A stretch of 64,000 bases of DNA from Alloprevotella sp. Lung230 (GTDB lineage: Bacteria > Bacteroidota > Bacteroidia > Bacteroidales > Bacteroidaceae): contig NZ_JACSUD010000010.1 in assembly GCF_014385435.1 (NCBI RefSeq), positions 26,388-90,387 on the forward strand, given 5' to 3'. The notes below the pieces were generated by a model. The model saw only the letters and a list, made by a program, of their open reading frames with translations. It was not told where the DNA came from and did not search any database. This document shows, piece after piece, positions 1 to 8,076 of the stretch. Every line of letters starts with the position of its first letter. Positions within the stretch are counted from its first letter, which is position 1. The position numbers and the translations under genes are program-made.

Positions 1-41
1 ATTTGGCTCCGTTTTTTGAATAATACATTACTGCGCTCTTT

Positions 42-476
42 ATGAAACGCTTTTTCTTTGTGCTGATGGCTGCTCTCTTGGGGGGCGCTGTGAGCCTCGG
101 GACGCTGGCTGTCGTGACGGCGTGCAGCAGCGAGGGGGACTCTCCTACGCCTGTGCCTGACGACGGCCTGAACTGGGTGAAAGCACCTGCGGGCTGCTAC
201 GAAGTGGAAATCAAGTACGAATGCGACTGTCGCGACGAGGTGCAGGCGGTTGTTACGGCAGTTCCCACCGGTCTGCCTGCAACGGAACAGCCCGCGCTGG
301 GACGATGGATTTATTTCCGGAAGACACAGTTGGGCGTGGAGCGTCTGCCCATCGGTTCGAGGACGAAGCTGCGCCTGTTGCGCTATCGTGCGGTGAAGAA
401 CTACCACGCCACAGACCTCGCCCATGAGGATGAAGAAGAATTTGTGTGCGAAGCCGCCCAATGCGACCGCTCCTGA
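42..476 (+). CDS. Putative lipoprotein, unknown function
   Basis: This 144-residue protein has a short basic N-terminus (MKR), a hydrophobic segment to about residue 26 and a lipobox ending in V-T-A-C at Cys28. It should therefore be exported and lipid-anchored. The mature part starts with a Ser/Pro/Asp-rich spacer and contains a Cys-rich patch (E-C-D-C-R) and two further cysteines near the C-terminus, so disulfides are possible. I recognise no family. It ends 16 bp before ruvB on the same strand and could be co-transcribed with it, although the functions look unrelated. The ATG at 42 is the first in frame and gives a normal signal peptide. The lipoprotein assignment is fairly secure; any function would be a guess. 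Confidence 0.7.
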   Translation: MKRFFFVLMAALLGGAVSLGTLAVVTACSSEGDSPTPVPDDGLNWVKAPAGCYEVEIKYECDCRDEVQAVVTAVPTGLPATEQPALGRWIYFRKTQLGVERLPIGSRTKLRLLRYRAVKNYHATDLAHEDEEEFVCEAAQCDRS

Positions 477-492
477 AATCTGATGAACAACG

Positions 493-1548
493 ATGACAAA
501 GATGAACGAAGATACTTTTGACATCCGCTCCGAACAGCGCACGCCGCCCGCCACCGAACGTGAATTTGAAAACGCCCTACGCCCCCTGTCGTTTGATGAC
601 TTTACGGGGCAGACGAAGGTGGTGGACAACCTCCGCGTCTTTGTCGAAGCGGCCAAACAGCGCGGTGAACCTCTCGACCACACCCTCCTTCACGGCCCTC
701 CCGGCTTGGGAAAGACGACCCTCTCCAATATCATTGCCAACGAACTCGGAGTGGGCTTCAAGCTCACCTCCGGTCCGGTGCTCGACAAGCCCGGCGATTT
801 GGCGGGATTGCTCACTTCGCTCGAAGCGAACGATGTGCTTTTCATCGACGAAATTCACCGCCTTTCCCCCGTTGTGGAGGAATATCTCTACTCGGCGATG
901 GAGGACTACCGCATCGATATCATGATCGACAAAGGGCCGGCGGCTCGCTCCATCCAAATCGATCTCAACCCCTTCACCTTGGTGGGCGCCACCACGCGTA
1001 GCGGTCTGCTCACCGCACCGCTGCGGGCGCGCTTCGGCATCAACCTCCACCTGGAATACTACGACGCGCAAACGTTGCGCGAAATCGTGTTGCGCTCTGC
1101 CCACCTTTTGGCGGTGGGTATCGACCCGAAGGCTGCGGCCGAGATTGCCGGCCGCAGCCGTGGCACACCACGTATTGCTAACGCCCTGTTGCGCCGCGTG
1201 CGCGACTTTGCGCAAGTCAAAGGCAACGGAGCGATCGATCTGGAGATTGCCCGTTATGCCCTCGAAGCGCTCAATATCGACCGCTATGGGTTGGACGAGA
1301 TTGACAACAAAATCCTTACCACCATCATCGATAAGTTTAAGGGCGGACCGGTGGGCGTGACCACCATTGCCACCGCCATTGGCGAAGATGCCGGTACGGT
1401 GGAGGAGGTGTACGAGCCTTTCCTTATCAAAGAAGGCTTCATCCGTCGCACTCCGCGTGGACGTGAGGTGACGGAACTGGCCTACCAGCATCTCGGCCGC
1501 ACCCCTTTGCGGGAGATGACTTCGGCCGATGAACCGCTGCTTTTCTAA
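493..1548 (+). CDS. ruvB: Holliday junction branch migration helicase RuvB
   Basis: RuvB is the AAA+ motor that forms hexameric rings with RuvA and drives branch migration of Holliday junctions during recombinational repair. The 351-residue length is typical. The Walker A motif GPPGLGKTT lies at residues 68-76 and Walker B with the DEIH box at about 114-121. The sensor region [10 protein letters not shown] and the C-terminal winged helix (around [15 protein letters not shown]) are intact. An alternative ATG lies three codons downstream at 502. A small membrane-protein gene and ybeY follow closely, suggesting one transcript. No ruvA or ruvC is in the window. Confidence 0.97.
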   Translation: MTKMNEDTFDIRSEQRTPPATEREFENALRPLSFDDFTGQTKVVDNLRVFVEAAKQRGEPLDHTLLHGPPGLGKTTLSNIIANELGVGFKLTSGPVLDKPGDLAGLLTSLEANDVLFIDEIHRLSPVVEEYLYSAMEDYRIDIMIDKGPAARSIQIDLNPFTLVGATTRSGLLTAPLRARFGINLHLEYYDAQTLREIVLRSAHLLAVGIDPKAAAEIAGRSRGTPRIANALLRRVRDFAQVKGNGAIDLEIARYALEALNIDRYGLDEIDNKILTTIIDKFKGGPVGVTTIATAIGEDAGTVEEVYEPFLIKEGFIRRTPRGREVTELAYQHLGRTPLREMTSADEPLLF

Positions 1549-1584
1549 ATCACCACACTTTAATCCTTTCAGCTCCTCTTGCTG

Positions 1585-1794
1585 ATGAGTTCCTACTTTC
1601 TTTTTCCCCTCTTTCTCATCGGACTGCTGATGAAAATATACGACCGTGTCCGTTTTGAACGCCGCCGTAAGGGGGTGAAAACATCGGCGTATGTCAAACT
1701 GTACAGGGAGAACAATAATCTCTACCTCCTCCTGTTTCTAATTCTCGCGCTGAGGGCAGGAGGACAGGCTTGGGAGCAATTTTTCGGTCAATAA
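1585..1794 (+). CDS. Small membrane protein, unknown function
   Basis: This protein of about 69 residues sits between ruvB and ybeY, 36 bp after ruvB and 12 bp before ybeY. I chose the ATG at 1585; in-frame TTG and CTG codons lie just upstream. It has an N-terminal hydrophobic stretch (about residues 3-14), a strongly basic middle (R-F-E-R-R-R-K-G) and a second hydrophobic stretch (L-Y-L-L-L-F-L-I-L-A-L). A two-segment inner-membrane protein with a positive cytoplasmic loop is likely. The tight spacing and absence of stops support a real gene. No family is recognised. Confidence 0.6.
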   Translation: MSSYFLFPLFLIGLLMKIYDRVRFERRRKGVKTSAYVKLYRENNNLYLLLFLILALRAGGQAWEQFFGQ

Positions 1795-1806
1795 TCTTCC
1801 CACACA

Positions 1807-2226
1807 ATGATTACTTACAACAGTCTTTCCATCGCCCTGCCCAACATCGACCAAACTACCGTCACCGAGTGGATTGGACGCGTGGCAGAGAGTCATCAGC
1901 GGGTGGTGGGCGACATCAATTACGTGTTCTGCAACGACGAGGAAATCCTCGACGTCAACCGCCGCTACTTGCAGCACGACTACTATACCGATATCATCAC
2001 CTTCGACTACGGACGAGGCAATGTCCTCTCGGGCGATCTCTACATCTCGCTCGACACCGTACGCTCCAATGCTGAACTGTTTGGAAAACCCTATGACGAG
2101 GAACTGCATCGTGTGCTCGTGCATGGTGTGCTCCACCTCGTGGGCATCAACGACAAAGGACCCGGCGAGCGCGAACTGATGGAAGCGGCGGAAGATGCTG
2201 CCTTGGCTTTGCGGACGGTAGAGTAA
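1807..2226 (+). CDS. ybeY: Endoribonuclease YbeY (rRNA maturation factor)
   Basis: YbeY is a single-strand-specific, metal-dependent endoribonuclease needed for 16S rRNA 3' end maturation and ribosome quality control. The 139-residue protein carries the family signature H-G-V-L-H-L-x-G-x-x-D near residue 105, followed by a Glu in G-P-G-E-R-E. This corresponds to the metal-binding H-x3-H-x5-H/D motif. The upstream N-R-x-Y-L and T-D-I-I-T-F-D-Y motifs are also family hallmarks. It is the last gene of the short ruvB group; topA downstream has its own promoter. Confidence 0.95.
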   Translation: MITYNSLSIALPNIDQTTVTEWIGRVAESHQRVVGDINYVFCNDEEILDVNRRYLQHDYYTDIITFDYGRGNVLSGDLYISLDTVRSNAELFGKPYDEELHRVLVHGVLHLVGINDKGPGERELMEAAEDAALALRTVE

Positions 2227-2259
2227 AGGCGTAGGATAACTTAAAAAAGAGATAAAACC

Positions 2260-2291
2260 TTTGGTGCTTTGCCTTGCGCTCCGTAATTTTG
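2260..2291 (+). promoter_or_regulatory. Bacteroidota-type promoter for topA
   Basis: A -33 TTTG at 2260-2263 is followed after 20 nt by TAATTTTG at 2284-2291. This matches the TTTG / TAnnTTTG pattern of Bacteroidota housekeeping promoters. The topA ATG is 18 nt further on, giving a very short leader. Confidence 0.65.
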
Positions 2292-2309
2292 CACCCAAAT
2301 CAGAGAACT

Positions 2310-4658
2310 ATGCAGAAGAACTTAGTCATCGTGGAGAGCCCTGCCAAGGCCAAGACCATCGAGCGCTTTTTGGGCGACGATTTCAAGGTGATGTCCAGTT
2401 TTGGGCACATCCGCGACTTGAAGAAGAAAAACTTTGGAATCGACCTCGAGACGTTCCAGCCCGAATATGAAATTCCGACCGACAAGGCACGTGTGGTGAG
2501 CGAACTCCGCACCCAAGCCAAGAAGGCCAACACCATCTGGCTCGCCTCCGATGAAGACCGCGAGGGAGAAGCCATCTCGTGGCACCTGGCCGAAGTGCTC
2601 CAGCTCGATCCCGCCACGGCGCGCCGCATCGTGTTTCACGAAATCACCAAGCCTGCCATCCTCGAAGCCATCGCCCATCCTCGCACCATCGATCTCAATT
2701 TGGTCGATGCCCAGCAGGCACGCCGCGTGCTTGACCGCTTGGTGGGTTTCCGTCTATCGCCCGTGTTGTGGCGCAAGGTGCGTCCCAACCTCTCGGCCGG
2801 CCGTGTGCAGAGCGTGACGGTGCGCCTCATTGTGGAGCGCGAGCGCGAAATCGAAGCCTTCAAAAGTGAAAGTTCCTATCGCGTCGCGGGGCAGTTTGCC
2901 GTGCCCGATGACAACGGTCAAACCGCTACCCTCAAAGCCGAACTCAACCATCGCTTCGCCACCGCCGATGAGGCCGAATCCTTCTTGCAACACTGCCGCG
3001 AGGCCGCTTTCACCATCAGTGCCATCAGCACCAAGCCCACCAAGCGCACCCCCGCGCCCCCCTTTACCACCTCAACGCTCCAGCAGGAAGCCGCCCGCAA
3101 GTTCGGCTTCTCCGTTTCGGCCACCATGCGTGTGGCGCAGAGTCTCTACGAGTCAGGGCTCATCACCTACATGCGTACCGACTCGATGAACCTCTCCAAA
3201 CTCTGCCTCGACACCGCGGCCCCCGTCATCGCCGAGCTCATGGGCGGCGACAACTACCACAAACGCCGCAACTACCACACCCACGCCAAGGGAGCGCAGG
3301 AAGCCCACGAGGCCATTCGGCCCACCGACATGTTCCGCACCACCATTGAGGGTACGCCCCAGGAGTGCCGCCTCTACGACCTCATCTGGAAGCGCACCAT
3401 CGCCAGCCAGATGGCCGATGCACAGTTGGAGAAAACCACCGCCACCCTCGCCGTCAGCGGCAGCGACTACCATTTTGTGGCCACCGGCGAAGTGGTGAAG
3501 TTCGACGGTTTCTTGCGCGTCTATCGGGAGAGCTACGAAGACACCGGCGACACCGAGAGCGACGAAGGCCGTCTTCTGCCGCCCATGCACAAAGGGCAGG
3601 AACTGGCGCGCGAGGAAATCGTGGCGCAAGAGCGCTTTTCGCAAGCCCCCGCTCGCTACAGCGAAGCCTCCTTGGTGCACAAGCTCGAAGAGCTCGGCAT
3701 CGGTCGCCCCTCCACCTACGCCCCCACCATCTCCACCATCCAGCAGCGCGAATATGTGCGCCGTGGTGAGAGCGAAGGCACACCCCGCCCCTACACCCTC
3801 CTCACCCTCAAAGCCGACCGCCTCACCAGCGAGACACGCACCGAAAACTACGGCAGCAACCGCGGCAAGATAGTGCCCACCGACACCGGCATCGTGGTGA
3901 ACGACTTTCTCCTGCAAAACTTCCCCGAAATCATGGACTACCACTTCACTGCCAATGTGGAGCAGGATTTCGACCATGTGGCCGAGGGCGAAAAGAATTG
4001 GATCGACCTCATCCGCAACTTCTACGCTGAGTTCGACCCTCGCGTGGAGCAAGTGATGAACGAACACACCGAAACCCGCGTGGGCGAACGCCTCCTCGGC
4101 GACGACCCCAAGACCGGCAAGCCCGTGAGTGTCAAAATCGGCCGTTTCGGCCCGATGGTGCAGCTCGGTGCCGTCGATGACGAAGGCGAAAAGCCCCGCT
4201 TTGCCAAACTGCCGAAGGAACTCAGCATGAGCACCCTTACCCTCGAAGAGGCCCTCGACCTCTTCAAACTTCCCCGCATCGTTGGTGAGTTTGAAGGCAC
4301 AGTTGTCAAAATCGGTGCCGGTCGCTTCGGTCCCTATGTGCAGCACGCCGGCAAATACGTGTCCATCCCCAAGGACGAAGACCCACTGGAGATTACTCTG
4401 GAGCGCGCCACAGCCCTCATCCTCGAAAAGCGCGAGGCCGAGGCCAAGACCCACTTGCGCTCCTTTGCCGAAGCCCCCGAACTCGAAGTGCGCTCCGGCC
4501 GTTTCGGTCCTTACATCAGTTATCAAGGCAAGAACTACAAAATCCCCAAGGCAAAAGCCGAAACCGCGGCCGACCTCACCCTCGAAGAGTGCCGCGCCAT
4601 CATCGAAGCCGAAGCCAAAAAGCCCACAACCACGCGCCGACGGGCGGCCAAGAAGTAA
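2310..4658 (+). CDS. topA: DNA topoisomerase I (type IA)
   Basis: TopA relaxes negatively supercoiled DNA through a transient 5'-phosphotyrosine link. The ATG at 2310 gives M-Q-K-N-L-V-I-V-E-S-P-A-K, the usual start of the Toprim domain; an upstream in-frame codon at 2274 overlaps the promoter and is rejected. Visible motifs are the Toprim acidic cluster S-D-E-D-R-E-G-E, the active-site Tyr in I-T-Y-M-R-T-D-S (about residue 287), and two or more C-terminal repeats with the G-R-F-G-P-x-[IV] core. These replace the zinc fingers of the Escherichia coli enzyme. The Lys/Arg-rich tail probably helps bind DNA. The protein is 782 residues, normal for Bacteroidota. aroK starts 3 bp after its stop. Confidence 0.96.
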   Translation: MQKNLVIVESPAKAKTIERFLGDDFKVMSSFGHIRDLKKKNFGIDLETFQPEYEIPTDKARVVSELRTQAKKANTIWLASDEDREGEAISWHLAEVLQLDPATARRIVFHEITKPAILEAIAHPRTIDLNLVDAQQARRVLDRLVGFRLSPVLWRKVRPNLSAGRVQSVTVRLIVEREREIEAFKSESSYRVAGQFAVPDDNGQTATLKAELNHRFATADEAESFLQHCREAAFTISAISTKPTKRTPAPPFTTSTLQQEAARKFGFSVSATMRVAQSLYESGLITYMRTDSMNLSKLCLDTAAPVIAELMGGDNYHKRRNYHTHAKGAQEAHEAIRPTDMFRTTIEGTPQECRLYDLIWKRTIASQMADAQLEKTTATLAVSGSDYHFVATGEVVKFDGFLRVYRESYEDTGDTESDEGRLLPPMHKGQELAREEIVAQERFSQAPARYSEASLVHKLEELGIGRPSTYAPTISTIQQREYVRRGESEGTPRPYTLLTLKADRLTSETRTENYGSNRGKIVPTDTGIVVNDFLLQNFPEIMDYHFTANVEQDFDHVAEGEKNWIDLIRNFYAEFDPRVEQVMNEHTETRVGERLLGDDPKTGKPVSVKIGRFGPMVQLGAVDDEGEKPRFAKLPKELSMSTLTLEEALDLFKLPRIVGEFEGTVVKIGAGRFGPYVQHAGKYVSIPKDEDPLEITLERATALILEKREAEAKTHLRSFAEAPELEVRSGRFGPYISYQGKNYKIPKAKAETAADLTLEECRAIIEAEAKKPTTTRRRAAKK

Positions 4659-4661
4659 TTT

Positions 4662-5183
4662 ATGAAGTGTATCGTTCTGATTGGATATATGTGCGTGGGC
4701 AAGACCACCATCGGCCGTGCCCTCGCCAAGCACTTGGGATGCACCTTCTACGACTTGGACTGGTACATCGAGGAGCGTTTCCGCAAGCGCGTTCCTCAAA
4801 TCTTTGCCGAAGAGGGCGAGGCTCGCTTCCGCGACTTGGAGCGACGCATGCTCCACGAAGTGGCCGAGTTCGAGAACATCGTCTTGGCTTGTGGCGGCGG
4901 CACGCCCTGCTTCTTCGACAATATGGACTACATGAACAGCGTGGCCCACACCTTCTACCTCCAAGCCTCGCCCCACACCATCTGCGAACACTTGAAAATC
5001 AGCAAAGGCGAACGCCCCTTGCTCAAAGGCAAAACGCCGGAAGAATTAGACCTTTTCGTGCGAGAGCAACTGGCCGAACGCACGCCCCACTATCAGAAGG
5101 CACACCACACCATCAACGTCGACATCCTCGACTCCTACGAGAAGGTCGACGACGTCGTGCAGCTCATCCTACCCCATCTCTGA
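4662..5183 (+). CDS. aroK: Shikimate kinase
   Basis: Shikimate kinase phosphorylates shikimate at the 3-hydroxyl with ATP, in the pathway to chorismate and aromatic amino acids. The 173-residue protein has a P-loop G-Y-M-C-V-G-K-T-T-I-G near the N-terminus. It also has the shikimate-binding D-L-D-W-Y-I-E, the R-D-L-E-R motif and the G-G-G-T-P Walker-B-like loop around residue 80. The lid region R-P-L-L is present. It lies 3 bp after topA and is probably translationally coupled to it; speA follows after 33 bp. Confidence 0.93.
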   Translation: MKCIVLIGYMCVGKTTIGRALAKHLGCTFYDLDWYIEERFRKRVPQIFAEEGEARFRDLERRMLHEVAEFENIVLACGGGTPCFFDNMDYMNSVAHTFYLQASPHTICEHLKISKGERPLLKGKTPEELDLFVREQLAERTPHYQKAHHTINVDILDSYEKVDDVVQLILPHL

Positions 5184-5216
5184 TCCACCCCCTTTCATCC
5201 CCACCATCCCCGCACA

Positions 5217-7109
5217 ATGAGAAAATGGCGAATTGAAGACTCCGAGGAGCTTTACAACATCAAAGGTTGGGGCGTCAACTATTTCGGCATCAACGAAAAA
5301 GGACACGCCTACGTCCGTCCACGCAAGGACAACACCCAAGTAGACCTCTACGAAGTGGTGCGCGAGCTGGCAGAGCGCGATGTCGCTGCGCCTGTCCTGC
5401 TGCGCTTCCCCGACATCCTCGACAACCGCATTGAGAAAACCGCGGCCTGCTTTGAGCGTGCCGAGAAGGAATACGAATACCAAGGCGAGCACTTCATCAT
5501 CTATCCCATCAAGGTCAATCAGATGCGCCCTGTGGTGGAGGAAATCATCTCCCACGGCAAGAAGTACAACCTCGGTCTCGAATGCGGCTCGAAGCCCGAA
5601 CTCCACGCGGTCTTGGCCACCAACATGGACACCGAATCGCTCATCATCTGCAACGGCCATAAGGACCAAAACTTCATCGAACTCGCCCTCTTGGCGCAGA
5701 AGATGGGCAAACGCGTCTTTCTCGTCATCGAGAAGCTCCCCGAACTGGACATCATTGCCCGTACGGCCGAAAAGATGGGCGTGCGCCCCAATTTGGGCAT
5801 CCGCATCAAGCTCGCTTCCCGCTCCACAGGCAAATGGGAATCGTCCGGCGGCGATGCTTCTAAGTTTGGACTCAACAGTGCCGAACTCCTCGAAGCTCTC
5901 AACCGCCTCGAAACGATGGGTCTGCGCGACTGCGTGAAACTCATCCACTTCCACATCGGCAGCCAAATCCCCAAAATCCGCCTCATCTCGAGCGCCCTCC
6001 GCGAGATGGCGCAATACTATGTTCAGCTCCGCAAGATGGGTTTCGACATCGAGTTTGTCGACTGCGGCGGCGGTCTCGGTGTCGACTACGACGGCACGCG
6101 CTCGTCCAACTCCGAAAGTTCCGTCAACTACTCCGTGCAGGAGTATGTCAACGACATCGTCTACACCCTCGTTGAGGCGGCCAATAAGAACGAAATTCCG
6201 CACCCCAACATCATCACTGAGGGCGGACGCTCCCTCACCGCCCACCACTCCGTGCTGGTGCTCGAAGTGCTCGAAACCTCCGATGTGCCCCATATGCGTG
6301 AGGATTTCCATCCCTCCGAAGACGACCACAAACTCGTGCACGACCTCACCGACATTTGGGACAAACTCTCCACACGCTCCATGCTGGAGGACTGGCACGA
6401 TGCCGAGGACATCCGCGAGGAGGCGCTCGACCTCTTCCGCCACGGACTGCTCGACCTCCGCACCCGTGCTCAAATCGAAAGCCTCTATTGGAGCATCTGT
6501 GCCGAAGTGGCCGAACTGGTGCATCACCTCAAGCACGCCCCCGACGAACTGCGCAAGCTCGACAAGATGATGTCGGAGAAATACTTCTGCAATTTCTCCC
6601 TCTTCCAGTCGCTACCCGACAGTTGGGCGCTCGACCAGCTGTTTCCGGTCATGCCTCTTCAGCGCCTTGACGATCGTCCCACGCGCAGCGCCACCATTCA
6701 GGACATCTCGTGCGACTCGGATGGCAAAATCTCCACCTACGTCAATCACAACCAGCAGACGGCCTACGTGCCGCTCCACACCTTCCGCCACGGTGAGAAG
6801 TATTACATCGGTGTCTTCCTCGTGGGCGCTTACCAAGAGATTTTGGGCAATATGCACAACCTCTTCGGCGACACCAACGCCGTGCACATCTCTGTGTCGC
6901 CCGACGGCTACACCATCGACAAGACCATCGACGGCGAAACGGTGGCCGATGTGCTGGAATACGTCCAGTATGACCCCAAGCGCTTGGTGCGCCGCCTGGA
7001 AAGTTGGGTGTCGAAAGCCATCGCCGAAGGCAAAATCACCATTGAGGAAGGCAAGGAGTTCATCTCCACCTATCGCGCCGGTCTCTATGGCTACACTTAT
7101 CTCGAATAA
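5217..7109 (+). CDS. speA: Biosynthetic arginine decarboxylase (PLP, fold III)
   Basis: This enzyme converts arginine to agmatine, the entry to polyamine synthesis. At 630 residues it has the usual size of the SpeA branch of the alanine-racemase-fold decarboxylases. The PLP lysine is probably Lys99 in Y-P-I-K-V-N-Q. The barrel motifs H-F-H-I-G-S-Q and D-C-G-G-G-L-G-V-D-Y-D-G-T, which hold the cofactor phosphate, are clear. A long helical insert (about residues 370-460) and the C-terminal beta domain are family-typical. It is the last gene of topA-aroK-speA and is followed by a strong terminator. agmatine-processing genes are not in the window. Confidence 0.95.
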   Translation: MRKWRIEDSEELYNIKGWGVNYFGINEKGHAYVRPRKDNTQVDLYEVVRELAERDVAAPVLLRFPDILDNRIEKTAACFERAEKEYEYQGEHFIIYPIKVNQMRPVVEEIISHGKKYNLGLECGSKPELHAVLATNMDTESLIICNGHKDQNFIELALLAQKMGKRVFLVIEKLPELDIIARTAEKMGVRPNLGIRIKLASRSTGKWESSGGDASKFGLNSAELLEALNRLETMGLRDCVKLIHFHIGSQIPKIRLISSALREMAQYYVQLRKMGFDIEFVDCGGGLGVDYDGTRSSNSESSVNYSVQEYVNDIVYTLVEAANKNEIPHPNIITEGGRSLTAHHSVLVLEVLETSDVPHMREDFHPSEDDHKLVHDLTDIWDKLSTRSMLEDWHDAEDIREEALDLFRHGLLDLRTRAQIESLYWSICAEVAELVHHLKHAPDELRKLDKMMSEKYFCNFSLFQSLPDSWALDQLFPVMPLQRLDDRPTRSATIQDISCDSDGKISTYVNHNQQTAYVPLHTFRHGEKYYIGVFLVGAYQEILGNMHNLFGDTNAVHISVSPDGYTIDKTIDGETVADVLEYVQYDPKRLVRRLESWVSKAIAEGKITIEEGKEFISTYRAGLYGYTYLE

Positions 7110-7132
7110 ATCTCCCTTAAAATTTTTCTGCC

Positions 7133-7169
7133 GGGCTGAACTTCTTGTCAAGAGGTTCAGCCCTTTTTT
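7133..7169 (+). terminator. Intrinsic terminator after speA
   Basis: GGGCTGAAC (7133-7141) pairs with GTTCAGCCC (7155-7163) and is followed by six T residues, which is a textbook Rho-independent terminator. Confidence 0.9.
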
Positions 7170-7179
7170 GTTCCCCCTG

Positions 7180-7643
7180 TTTGTATATAGATATCTCACC
7201 CTCCAAATCAGCCGGTGAGGCCCGACTTTAACTCAATTTTAACACTTCGTGCGGTGAGGGTGGAGAAGAGGGTATTTAGCTCAGAGGTAGTTTCACACAG
7301 CTGGGAGGTAGTTGATTTTAGCTCTGAGGTAGTTGTTTCGGGGAGGGTGGGAGGTAGAAATAGGGTCGGAGTTTTATAGTTTCTGGGCGATGTGGGAGGG
7401 ATAGGATTTCCCCTTCGTCCTCTCGCGCGCATCACACTACAACATATCCTCGTTTTTTGCCTTCACTGCCTTCACCTTCCCCGATTTTGCTCGGCATTTG
7501 GGAGGGCGGAGTGAAAGCAGGTGAGGGCAGATCCATCAAAAAACCTTCACCTGCAAGATGAAGACAATCAGCGCTTTATCTTGTGGGTGAAGGAGTGAAA
7601 GCAAAAAACACGCACTATTGTAGGGGACGCGCACGCGCGCGTG
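7180..7643 (-). repeat. Composite intergenic repeat, copy 1 (blocks C, B, A)
   Basis: This fills the 560-bp gene-free gap between speA and ridA. Read on the minus strand the order is A-B-C. Block A (7423-7643) has CGCGCG-rich ends and the arms GCCTTCACTGCCTTCACC (from 7459) and GGTGAAGGAGTGAAAGC (7587-7603), forming a large imperfect inverted repeat. Block B has CTCAGAGGTAG-type units starting at 7280, 7301 and 7322, exactly 21 bp apart, plus a degenerate fourth at 7347. Block C (7180-7246) contains a conserved GTTAAA-x-GTTAAA stretch and TATATA tail. In this copy one minus-strand frame (7435-7208) runs open through B and C. Related copies are at 19.6, 32.8, 42.1 and 53.4 kb, and a partial one is at the right edge. 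Function unknown. Confidence 0.85.
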
Positions 7644-7672
7644 AGGAGGATAGGGCGGAGGAAAGAGGGCGG

Positions 7673-8050
7673 TTAGCGAGCAGCGATGCACTCGATTTCG
7701 ACGAGGGCGCCCTTGGGCAGTGTCTTCACCGCCACAGCCGAACGAGCCGGGAAGGGGGCTTTGAAGAAAGAGGCATACACCTCGTTCATGGCCGCGAAGT
7801 CGGCCATGTCGGCGAGGAAAACGGTGGTCTTCACCACATTGTCGAGCGTCAGTCCGGCTTCTGCCAAAATGTGCTGCATGTTGGTGAGCGACTGGGTGGT
7901 CAATTCGCGAATGCCGCCTTGGGCAAATTCGCCCGTAGCGGGATCGACAGGAAGTTGGCCACTGATGAAAAGCATGCCGCCGGCTTCGATGGCTTGCGAG
8001 TAGGGACCGATGGCAGCAGGTGCCTTTTCGGTAGAGATGGGAGTTTTCAT
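7673..8050 (-). CDS. ridA: RidA family enamine/imine deaminase
   Basis: RidA hydrolyses reactive enamines and imines such as 2-aminoacrylate released by PLP enzymes. The 125-residue protein has the full YjgF/YER057c/UK114 signature. Visible parts are G-P-Y-S-Q-A near residue 15, F-I-S-G-Q-L-P around 28, and the C-terminal P-A-R-S-A-V-A-V and V-E-I-E-C-I-A. The Arg103 that holds the substrate carboxylate is present. The ATG at 8050 was chosen because the protein then starts exactly at the conserved domain; the longer upstream frame overlaps the next gene. It is the last gene of a four-gene minus-strand cluster (recJ, recQ, spmAB, ridA), 26 bp after spmAB. Confidence 0.93.
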   Translation of the reverse strand: MKTPISTEKAPAAIGPYSQAIEAGGMLFISGQLPVDPATGEFAQGGIRELTTQSLTNMQHILAEAGLTLDNVVKTTVFLADMADFAAMNEVYASFFKAPFPARSAVAVKTLPKGALVEIECIAAR

Positions 8051-8076
8051 AACGATGTATTGAAAAAGTAGATGAT

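Noticed and set aside
3153..4991. 612-residue frame antisense to topA and aroK
   Set aside because: It is opposite two certain genes and its Gly/Val/His-rich composition is the mirror of their codon bias.
7423..7643. Block A as an insertion sequence
   Set aside because: It is only about 220 bp with no transposase gene; at most a non-autonomous element.
7583..8071. 162-residue frame over block A of copy 1 and ridA
   Set aside because: It is antisense to ridA and its first part is the repeat's own sequence.
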